This document shows positions 1-5,727 of a DNA stretch of 5,917 nt, one piece after another. Under the pieces are notes generated by a model, which was not told where the DNA came from, searched no databases, and saw nothing but the letters and a program-made list of their open reading frames with translations. Position 1 is the stretch's first letter. The number at the start of each line of letters is the position of its first letter. The position numbers and the translations under genes were made by a program. The stretch comes from Hyphomicrobiales bacterium (GTDB lineage Bacteria; Pseudomonadota; Alphaproteobacteria; Rhizobiales; Aestuariivirgaceae). The stretch lies in NCBI GenBank assembly GCA_027031305.1, contig JALVRJ010000012.1:1-5917 (forward strand). The letters run 5' to 3'.

Positions 1-45
1 TGGCGCGCCTGCGCGGCAGGCCCAGCCAGCCGCGCAGGCGCGCCA
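1..45. repeat. Perfect 17-bp inverted repeat inside xerC
   Basis: TGGCGCGCCTGCGCGGC at 1-17 is the exact reverse complement of 29-45, with an 11-nt spacer. It encodes part of the XerC catalytic domain (MARLRGWLGLPRRRA region). Base 46 is T, so the repeat would extend if the base left of the window is A. GC-rich arginine codons make such symmetry easier to reach by chance, and no function can be assigned. Confidence 0.6.
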
Positions 46-823
46 TCAGTCGCTGCACCACCCGCGCCCGCAAGGCGCCGCCACGCACGCCGCGGAAAAA
101 CGCCGCGTCATCCCCGGCCTCATCCGGCATGAACGGACACAGGGCCGCGTAGCGGCGCATCGCTTCCACCGCCGCCGGCAATACCGGTACCACGCGCTCC
201 TTGCCGCCCTTGCCGACAATGACGAGATGCTCTTGCGCCCCCCTCAGCAAGGGCCTCGCCCGCTCCACCGTCAGCGCCAGCGTCTCGGAAATGCGCAGGC
301 CACAGCCATACAGCAGCGTCAGCACCGCCACGTCGCGCGCGCCGACCCACGGCTCCGCCGCGTCCTCGTTCGCCACCCCCGCCTCTTCCAGCGCCGCCGC
401 CAGCAGCTCCAGCGCCCGCTCTTCCGGCAACGGGTGCGGCAGGGAACGCGGCAACCGCGGCCCACGCACCACCGTCAGCGCCGGGTTGTCGATGTCTTCG
501 TGCCGCTTGAGCCAGCGGTAGAAGGCACGCACGGCCGACAGCCGCCGCGCCAGCGTGCGGGCGCAATCACCGTTGCGTTTCGCATGGGCCAGCCAGGCCC
601 GGAAATCGGCGGGCTTGAGCGCCGCCAGCGCCGCCAGGCCGGGCACCTCCCCCAGGTGCGCCGCCATGAAACGGGCGAAATGCCGCACGTCGCGCTCATA
701 GGCCAGCAGCGTGTGGGCCGAGGCCCTGCGTTCGTGCCACAGACTCTCCAGCCATGCCCGCGCCGCCCGCGAGGCATCGCCCTTCAGCGACAGGGCCAGC
801 CGCGACGGAATGTCCCCATCCAT
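1..823 (-). CDS. xerC: Tyrosine recombinase XerC (partial, C-terminus outside window)
   Basis: Site-specific recombinase that, with XerD, resolves chromosome dimers at dif. Translating the minus strand gives an open frame to the left edge. Counting from the ATG at 821-823, an N-terminal SAM-like core-binding domain covers about residues 30-115 (AHTLLAYERDVRHFARF, then RRLSAVRAFYRWL). The start of the catalytic domain follows, with YGCGLRISE carrying the first catalytic Arg (about R177) and VGKGGKERVVPV carrying the catalytic Lys (about K205). The HxxR box and the nucleophilic Tyr would lie left of position 1, so catalytic completeness cannot be judged. An acidic insertion before the first catalytic box (GVANEDAAEPWVGARD) resembles alphaproteobacterial XerC. 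I prefer this start because GGGAG lies 8 nt upstream. An in-frame ATG at 836-838 would add five residues and has only a weaker AAGG-type site. The gene is divergent from priA. XerD is the main alternative; the divergent priA neighbour and sequence style favour XerC. Confidence 0.9.
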   Translation of the reverse strand, partial: MDGDIPSRLALSLKGDASRAARAWLESLWHERRASAHTLLAYERDVRHFARFMAAHLGEVPGLAALAALKPADFRAWLAHAKRNGDCARTLARRLSAVRAFYRWLKRHEDIDNPALTVVRGPRLPRSLPHPLPEERALELLAAALEEAGVANEDAAEPWVGARDVAVLTLLYGCGLRISETLALTVERARPLLRGAQEHLVIVGKGGKERVVPVLPAAVEAMRRYAALCPFMPDEAGDDAAFFRGVRGGALRARVVQRLMARLRGWLGLPRRRA

Positions 824-973
824 GCCAATATCTCCCATGCGCCGTTTCACCCTTGCCCGTCGCGTGTCCACAAGCGATCCTTCCGCCATCGCCCGGACCG
901 ATCGGAATCTGCTATGCAGGCAGGCCGACGCCCCACCGGGGCATGGTCCGCCCAGCCACACGCGATCCGCTCC
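824..973. promoter_or_regulatory. Divergent xerC/priA intergenic control region
   Basis: This 150-bp spacer separates the xerC and priA starts and should hold promoters for both, which is inferred from the divergent layout. I see no convincing -35/-10 pair on either strand. It contains a short hairpin GCCCC-ACC-GGGGC at 930-942, about 30 nt before the chosen priA ATG, and an 8-bp palindrome CCGATCGG at 898-905. If priA starts at the alternative ATG at 914, the hairpin is coding and the spacer shrinks to about 90 bp. Confidence 0.35.
832..836 (-). promoter_or_regulatory. Ribosome binding site deciding the xerC start
   Basis: The minus strand reads GGGAG, separated by 8 nt (GCCAATAT on the plus strand) from the ATG at 821-823. 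This is the best Shine-Dalgarno match near the xerC 5' end. It lies inside the short reading frame that would start at the upstream ATG (836-838), so it argues for the inner start. Confidence 0.5.
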
Positions 974-3226
974 ATGCGCAAGAGCCACGCAAACAGACGC
1001 ACGCCCTCCCACGACACCGGGCTGGTTGCCGACGTGCTCTTGCCGCTGAACGTGCCACACCCCTTTACCTACCGCATCCGGTCTGAACAAAAGGTTCAAC
1101 CCGGCGCCTTCGTGCGCGTTCCCCTCGGCGCGAGGACGGCGATCGGCGTCGTCTGGGACGTGCGCCCTGCCACGCCGGCGGACGCCCGCCTGCGCCTGCG
1201 GCAGGTGACGGACGTCTTCGACTTTCCCCCCATGCCGCCGGCGCGGAGGCGCTTCGTGGAATGGATGGCGGACTATTACGTCGCCAGTCCCGGCATGGTG
1301 CTGAAACTGTTTCTCGGCGCCCCGGCGGCGCTCGCCCCGCCACGCTCCGCAACCGGCTGGCGCGCCACGCAAACTCCGGAGGAAGCAAGGGCGGCGGGGC
1401 TGAACATCACCGAGAAACGCGCCCGCGTGCTGGGCCTGGCACAACAACGCGCTCTGCCGGGGCGCGACCTGATGCAACGGGCGGGCGTCGGCGCCTCCGT
1501 CATCCGCTGGCTGAAGGACACCGGCCTGCTGCGCCCCGAGCCATTGACCCCGCCAGCGGTGGAACCGCCCGCCACGCGCGCCCACCCACCACGGATACCG
1601 ACGCTCACCCCGGAACAACGCGAGGCCGCCGAAAGGATCCGCACCGCCGTTGGCGATACGCGCCAGCCCGGCGGCTTCTCCGTCCACCTGCTGGACGGCA
1701 TCACCGGCTCGGGCAAGACGGAGGTCTACTTCGAGGCCATGGCCCGGGTGCTGGATGCCGGCCGTCAGGTCCTGCTGCTGCTGCCCGAAATCGCCCTCAC
1801 CGCCGGTTTCGTGCAACGGGTGGAAGAGCGCTTCGGCATTCCCCCCGTGCAATGGCACTCGCAGGTTGGCAAAGCCCAGCGCGAGCGCGCCTTTCGAGCC
1901 GTCGCCCTGGGCCGCGCGCGCATCGTCGTGGCGGCGCGCTCCGGCCTGTTCCTGCCGTGGAAAAACCTTGGCCTCATCGTCGTCGACGAAGAACACGAGC
2001 CCGCCTACAAACAGGAAACACACGTCCCCTACCAGGGCCGCGACATGGCCGTCATGCTTGGCCGCATGGAAGACATCCCGGTCATCCTGGCCTCCGCCAC
2101 GCCCTCGCTGGAAAGCCTGGTGAACGTCCGCCGCGGCCGCTATGAACACGTGCGCCTGCGCCGGCGCTACGGCGCCGCGCGCCTACCCGAAATCGATCTC
2201 ATCGACCTGAAGGAACACGGCCCCGAGCCGGGCTGCTGGATTTCCCCGCCGCTGGTGGACGCCACCGCGGAAACCCTCGAACGCGGCGAACAGGCGCTGT
2301 TCTTCATCAACCGCCGCGGCTACGCGCCGCTCACCCTGTGCCGCGCTTGTGGCCACCGTCTGCAATGCCCGCGATGCAGCGCCTGGCTGGTGCGCCACCG
2401 AGGGCTGCGCGGTGGCGGCGAAATCCTGCTGTGCCACCATTGCGGCCACATGGCGCCACTGCCCTCCGCCTGCCCCGAATGCGGCGCCGAAGACCGTCTC
2501 GCCGCCGTCGGCCCCGGGGTAGAGCGGCTGGCCGAGGAGGCGGCCAGGCGCTGGCCCGACGCGCGCGTTATCACCCTCTCCTCCGATCTCCTGCAAGGCC
2601 CGCGCCTGCGCCAGGCGATGGAGGAAATCGCCCGTGGCGAGCACGACATCGTGGTCGGCACGCAACTGGTGGCCAAGGGCCACCACTTTCCCCGCCTCAC
2701 CCTGGTCGGCGTCATCGACGCCGATCTGGCGCTGGAGACGGTGGACCCGCGCGCCGGCGAGCGCACCTGGCAACTGATGGCCCAGGTGGCCGGCCGCGCC
2801 GGCCGCGAGGACAGGCCGGGGCGCGCCCTGATCCAGACCCATCTGCCAGACACGCCCCTGATGCGGGCGCTGAAGGCCGGCGACCGCGACGCCTTCATCG
2901 AGCAGGAAATCCGCGCCCGCGAGGCGGCGCGAATGCCTCCCTTCGGCCGTCTCGCGGCGGTCATCGCCTCCGGATCGGTGGAAGAAGAACTGCGTGATTT
3001 CTGCATGGCGCTGGCGCGCCACCGTCCGCCGTCGGACCTCATCGCCCTGCTCGGCCCCGCGCCCGCGCCCATCGGCCGCCTGCGCGGGCGCTACCGTTAT
3101 CGCTTCCTGCTCAAGGGGCCGCGCAAGGCCAACGTGCAGGCCTACCTGCGCGCCTGGCTGAACGGCGTGGCGCCGCCTGGCGACATCCGGCTGGACATCG
3201 ACGTCGACCCCTACAATTTCCTGTAG
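974..3226 (+). CDS. priA: Primosomal protein N' (replication restart helicase PriA)
   Basis: PriA is a superfamily 2 3'-5' DNA helicase that recognises stalled forks and D-loops and reloads the replicative helicase. From this ATG the product is 750 residues (E. coli PriA is 732). An N-terminal 3'-DNA-binding domain (about 17-110, VADVLLPLNVPHPFTYRI) is followed by a winged-helix region (about 115-190), a proline-rich linker (190-210), helicase lobe 1 and helicase lobe 2. Lobe 1 has Walker A GITGSGKTE (K248), DEEH (338-341) and SAT (374-376). Lobe 2 has INRRGY (445-450), GTQLVAKGHHFP (563-574) and QVAGRAGR (604-611). Eight cysteines in four pairs (C456/459, C465/468, C487/490, C500/503) match the two zinc sites. 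The C-terminal domain ends DVDPYNFL. All helicase motifs look intact. The start is uncertain: this ATG has no clear Shine-Dalgarno, while an in-frame ATG at 914 has GGAA 6 nt upstream and would add 20 residues outside the family core. The stop codon TAG overlaps the first base of the inserted element. Confidence 0.97.
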   Translation: MRKSHANRRTPSHDTGLVADVLLPLNVPHPFTYRIRSEQKVQPGAFVRVPLGARTAIGVVWDVRPATPADARLRLRQVTDVFDFPPMPPARRRFVEWMADYYVASPGMVLKLFLGAPAALAPPRSATGWRATQTPEEARAAGLNITEKRARVLGLAQQRALPGRDLMQRAGVGASVIRWLKDTGLLRPEPLTPPAVEPPATRAHPPRIPTLTPEQREAAERIRTAVGDTRQPGGFSVHLLDGITGSGKTEVYFEAMARVLDAGRQVLLLLPEIALTAGFVQRVEERFGIPPVQWHSQVGKAQRERAFRAVALGRARIVVAARSGLFLPWKNLGLIVVDEEHEPAYKQETHVPYQGRDMAVMLGRMEDIPVILASATPSLESLVNVRRGRYEHVRLRRRYGAARLPEIDLIDLKEHGPEPGCWISPPLVDATAETLERGEQALFFINRRGYAPLTLCRACGHRLQCPRCSAWLVRHRGLRGGGEILLCHHCGHMAPLPSACPECGAEDRLAAVGPGVERLAEEAARRWPDARVITLSSDLLQGPRLRQAMEEIARGEHDIVVGTQLVAKGHHFPRLTLVGVIDADLALETVDPRAGERTWQLMAQVAGRAGREDRPGRALIQTHLPDTPLMRALKAGDRDAFIEQEIRAREAARMPPFGRLAAVIASGSVEEELRDFCMALARHRPPSDLIALLGPAPAPIGRLRGRYRYRFLLKGPRKANVQAYLRAWLNGVAPPGDIRLDIDVDPYNFL
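3218..3225. repeat. Left 8-bp target site duplication of the MITE
   Basis: TTCCTGTA, identical to 3479-3486, directly abuts the left end of the element. It comprises the last two sense codons of priA (TTC CTG) and the first two bases of its stop codon. Confidence 0.92.
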
Positions 3227-3242
3227 GGGCTGTCCTAGATAA
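3226..3242 (+). repeat. MITE left terminal inverted repeat
   Basis: GGGGCTGTCCTAGATAA, 17 bp, is a perfect inverted match to 3462-3478. Similarity stops at base 18. The outermost G is the third base of the priA stop codon. Confidence 0.93.
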
Positions 3243-3268
3243 ATTACTCAATACCGTTTTATATCATT

Positions 3269-3285
3269 GAAATCATTATGATTTC
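3269..3285. repeat. 17-bp palindrome in the MITE left half
   Basis: GAAATCAT-T-ATGATTTC is perfectly symmetric around position 3277. With a one-base centre it is unlikely to be an RNA hairpin and looks more like a site for a dimeric protein, which is inference. Its location 43 bp inside the left end could place it in a sub-terminal transposase or host-factor site. Confidence 0.7.
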
Positions 3286-3320
3286 CCAATTTTCCGATAG
3301 CATGATTTTTAAGGGCCAAG

Positions 3321-3370
3321 AGAAGCGCCAATGGCGATTTTTCGCCATTGGCGCTTCTTTGCCATTTTTT
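3321..3370 (+). terminator. Terminator-like hairpin inside the MITE, downstream of priA
   Basis: Perfect 17-bp arms at 3321-3337 and 3342-3358 (AGAAGCGCCAATGGCGA and its complement) enclose a TTTT loop. Six T residues follow at 3365-3370, six bases after the stem (TTGCCA between). On the plus strand this resembles an intrinsic terminator about 95 nt after the priA stop, although the T-run is farther from the stem than usual. The minus strand has no T-run beyond the stem, so termination of the opposing operon here is less likely. Confidence 0.5.
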
Positions 3371-3372
3371 CG

Positions 3373-3445
3373 CAACTCATTGAATGTCAAGCATGATACC
3401 GCTTCGCGGCGGCCCGCAGGGCCGTGCTTGACATTCAATGAGTTG
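3373..3445. repeat. 21-bp inverted repeat with two mini-hairpins in its loop
   Basis: Perfect 21-bp arms lie at 3373-3393 and 3425-3445 (starting CAACTCATTGAATG). The 31-nt loop is GC-rich and folds into CCGC-TTC-GCGG (3399-3409) and GGCCC-GCA-GGGCC (3411-3423), giving a branched structure with three arms. Arms are AT-rich and the core GC-rich. It could form as a single-stranded DNA or RNA fold on either strand. No function is known to me. Confidence 0.8.
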
Positions 3446-3461
3446 TGAAACAGCAAACACC

Positions 3462-3478
3462 TTATCTAGGACAGCCCC
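3462..3478 (-). repeat. MITE right terminal inverted repeat
   Basis: TTATCTAGGACAGCCCC is the exact reverse complement of 3226-3242 and ends next to the right target duplication. Confidence 0.93.
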
Positions 3479-3486
3479 TTCCTGTA
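3479..3486. repeat. Right 8-bp target site duplication of the MITE
   Basis: TTCCTGTA, identical to 3218-3225, directly abuts the right end of the element. The next base is A, so the uninterrupted site reads TTC CTG TAA, giving the ancestral priA end. Confidence 0.92.
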
Positions 3487-3490
3487 ATAT

Positions 3491-3522
3491 CGGCTTGCAC
3501 AAAGGTTGGCCGGTGCAAACCG
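3491..3522 (-). terminator. Possible hairpin terminator of the vWA/GATase-like gene
   Basis: Arms 3491-3500 (CGGCTTGCAC) and 3513-3522 (GTGCAAACCG) pair over 10 bp with one G-U on the minus-strand transcript, starting five bases after that gene's stop codon. The loop is 12 nt. No T-run follows on the minus strand, so it may stabilise the mRNA end rather than terminate. It predates the MITE, since it lies in host sequence to its right. Confidence 0.4.
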
Positions 3523-3527
3523 CCCCC

Positions 3528-5699
3528 TCAGCGGCTTTCCAACCGCCACGCCAGCCCCAGCAACAGCAGGATGCCGGCCAGCGCCAGCAACCCGGCGAAC
3601 AGCGGATAATGCCGCACGGAAAGCACCTTCGCCGCGTCCTTGCGCACGATGCCCAGCCAGCCATTGCCCGCCGCGCTGGAATGCATCGCCACCTTGGCCA
3701 CCGAGGGCACCGACACCCCCTCGCCACGTCCCGCCGAGATCCAGCGCACGGCGCCGCCTGAGGCCTCGGCGAGCGGCTTCAGGATATCCTCCGTCGCCAC
3801 GACATCGCGAAATTCCGGCACGTCCGCCGCCCCCACCGGAAACATCCGCGTCAACGCGCCGCTCTTCAGCCGGTAAAGGCCCGGCGCCGGCCGCCGCAGG
3901 GCGGCGTTGAACACCCCCGGCCGCACCTTGCGCCACGCTGGCCGCAGTTCCTTCCCCTCCGGCGTGGTAACGACCAGCGCCGGCGCCGTCTCGCCCAGGG
4001 TGCGGCGGGTGATCAACAGGTCCAGCCCCTTCATCGTGGCGCTCAGCTGCTCTTCCTCCAGGTCCGGCTCCTTCATCAGCCAGTGCGCCAGCCGCCGCAT
4101 CAGCTCCAGGTGGGGCCCGCCGCCGTCATGCTTGCGCGCCCACAGCCACACCTGGTCTGACAACAGCGCCGCCACCCGTCCCTTGCCGAACCGCCGCAAC
4201 ACCAGCAACGGCGCGTTCTCCGGCCCGCGCATCAGCACCTGTTCGCCGCGCCCTGCTTTCCCGACGCCGGAAGCTCCTGCCGTCCCCGTCTCGTCGCGCA
4301 GCCACTCGGCACCGCCGGGACGCGTTTCGACCACCCGGTACCAGCGTCCCCAGGGCGGCGTCTCGTCCACCTTGCCCTGGCCCAGCCCGGCGCTCAATGG
4401 ATGACGCAGCCCCTTCTCCGTCACCCGCGGCCGGAACGGCGCCTCGATGATCCGCCCCGTCGGCGAAAACGGCAGCAGCTCCGCCAACGGCGTGTAATAC
4501 AGCGAATCCTCCTCGGCGAATTCCGGCCCGGAGCTCATCAGCACCGCGCCGCCATCGCGCACGTAGTCCACCACGTTCTGCAGGTAATCCAGCGTCAGGA
4601 TGGAACGGCGCACGTAACGGTCGAAGATGATCAGGTCGAAGCGGTGCAGCTTTTCCACGAACAGCTCGTAGGTGGGAAAGGCGATCAACGCCAGCTCGCG
4701 AATGGGCGTACCGTCCTGCTTCCGCGGTGGCCGCAGGATGGTGAAATGCACCAGATCCACCATCGGGTCGGACTTCAGCAGCGAGCGCCACACCCGCTCG
4801 CCCGGGTGCGGCTTGCCGGAAATCAGCAACACCCGCAGCCGGTCGCGCACGCCCTTGAACACGTGCACCACGCGGTTGTTGCGCAGGGTCAGCTCCGGCG
4901 CCCCGCGCATCGGCTCCACGTTCAGCTCCACCACGTTCTGCCCGGCGTGGGCCACCGGCAGGCGCAGCTTGTAAAGTGTCCCGGGGCGCACCCGCAATTC
5001 TCGCCAGGGCTTGCCATCCAGCCGCACCCGCACGCGCACCCTTTCCGAGGCCCTCGCCTTCGGCGATTGCGCCACCCGGAAGTGGAATTCCAGCGTCTGG
5101 CCGATGATGCCATATCGCCCCGCCCGCACGATTCTCACCCAGCGGTCGCGCTCGTCACGGCGCCCGGTGAGCAACACATGCGCCGGCGCCGCGTAACCCG
5201 CCGGCAGGGCCTGCTCGGCCCGCGCCGGCATGTCGTGCGCCCGTCCATCTGTCAGCAGGAAGGCGCCGGCGAAACGCTCCGGCGGCACGTCGGCCAGAGC
5301 CTGCCTGAACGCCTTGATCAACCGCGTGCCGTCCTCGCCGCCATCCGCCGGCAAGACATGCACCCGCACCTCCGTGTTGGGCAGGCCGGAGAGTTTCGCA
5401 CGCAGTTGGCGGGTGGCGTTGCGCGTTCGCGCCAGCCGCTCGTCCATCATCTGGCTGGCCGAATGATCGGCGACGATGACGGCCACGTCGGCCAGCGGCT
5501 GCGTCTCCTGCCGGCGCAGTTGTGGATCCATCAGCATGGCGGCGATGACCAGCGCCGCCAGCACCCGCAACGCCACGCCCCATTTCGACACCCCCGCCCG
5601 CGCCAGCAGCAGGACCAGCGCCAACGCCACCGCCAGGCCAGCGGCAATGAGCCACTCGGGCAACATGGGAGAAAACAGAATGTCGAACCGTTGTTGCAT
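3528..5699 (-). CDS. Membrane protein with vWA domain and GATase1-like domain
   Basis: A 723-residue membrane protein of a family often annotated as 'glutamine amidotransferase' or hypothetical in alphaproteobacteria. Its function is not established. Two N-terminal membrane segments (about 14-33 and 41-57) precede a von Willebrand A domain (about 72-180) with a metal-site motif D78-H-S80-A-S82 and a later LLTDG (149-152). A beta-rich segment (about 195-285) follows, then a GATase1-like region (about 287-395, RLRVLLISGKPHPGE and FDLIIFDRYV), continuing with a segment rich in LRRFGKGRVAALLSDQVW (501-518). A C-terminal membrane helix (about 697-718) ends in WRLESR. The large middle part is probably periplasmic. 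There is no cysteine in the whole protein, so amidotransferase chemistry is excluded. It follows the DUF4159 gene after 28 nt, consistent with an operon. The start has only distant AAGG motifs (nearest 17 nt away). Met12 (5664-5666) is an alternative without a better site. Confidence 0.85.
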   Translation of the reverse strand: MQQRFDILFSPMLPEWLIAAGLAVALALVLLLARAGVSKWGVALRVLAALVIAAMLMDPQLRRQETQPLADVAVIVADHSASQMMDERLARTRNATRQLRAKLSGLPNTEVRVHVLPADGGEDGTRLIKAFRQALADVPPERFAGAFLLTDGRAHDMPARAEQALPAGYAAPAHVLLTGRRDERDRWVRIVRAGRYGIIGQTLEFHFRVAQSPKARASERVRVRVRLDGKPWRELRVRPGTLYKLRLPVAHAGQNVVELNVEPMRGAPELTLRNNRVVHVFKGVRDRLRVLLISGKPHPGERVWRSLLKSDPMVDLVHFTILRPPRKQDGTPIRELALIAFPTYELFVEKLHRFDLIIFDRYVRRSILTLDYLQNVVDYVRDGGAVLMSSGPEFAEEDSLYYTPLAELLPFSPTGRIIEAPFRPRVTEKGLRHPLSAGLGQGKVDETPPWGRWYRVVETRPGGAEWLRDETGTAGASGVGKAGRGEQVLMRGPENAPLLVLRRFGKGRVAALLSDQVWLWARKHDGGGPHLELMRRLAHWLMKEPDLEEEQLSATMKGLDLLITRRTLGETAPALVVTTPEGKELRPAWRKVRPGVFNAALRRPAPGLYRLKSGALTRMFPVGAADVPEFRDVVATEDILKPLAEASGGAVRWISAGRGEGVSVPSVAKVAMHSSAAGNGWLGIVRKDAAKVLSVRHYPLFAGLLALAGILLLLGLAWRLESR

Positions 5700-5727
5700 G
5701 AACGCCGCCCGCGATGCCTTTCGTTCC

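Larger units (their letters stand above)
3226..3478. mobile_element. 253-bp MITE, possibly IS1595/IS1016-related
   Basis: A non-autonomous transposable element without a credible coding region. It begins GGGGCTGTCCTAGATAA and ends with the exact reverse complement, and is flanked by the perfect 8-bp duplication TTCCTGTA. Its interior is AT-rich (3239-3398 especially), in contrast to the GC-rich host genes. It contains three palindromic structures at 3269-3285, 3321-3358 and 3373-3445. The 8-bp duplication and GGGGCTGTC-type ends fit the IS1595 family (IS1016 group) as I remember it, so mobilisation by a transposase of that family elsewhere in the genome is inferred. The perfect repeats and duplication suggest a fairly recent insertion. 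It sits between convergent genes and overlaps only the last base of the priA stop codon. Confidence 0.9.

Noticed and set aside
1..838. XerC as a phage or island integrase marking an attachment site
   Set aside because: The sequence is of the housekeeping XerC type, next to priA, with no tRNA gene or direct-repeat att sites visible.
227..973. Upstream extension of the PriA reading frame antisense to xerC
   Set aside because: The frame stays open because of high GC, but its translation is low-complexity Arg/Pro/Gln-rich, is antisense to a clear XerC, and precedes the known PriA N-terminal domain.
2183..3072. Long minus-strand open frames opposite the priA 3' half
   Set aside because: They lie antisense to conserved helicase motifs and the zinc-binding region, and show no recognisable domains.
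3259..3456. A 65-codon minus-strand open frame inside the MITE
   Set aside because: It is made mostly of the translated arms of the palindromes, has no recognisable domain or convincing ribosome site, and lies wholly within a non-coding element.
3226..3478. Integron attC site or CRISPR-like repeat
   Set aside because: The structure has perfect terminal inverted repeats and an 8-bp target duplication, which defines a transposable element. There are no regularly spaced direct repeats and no integrase or cas genes.
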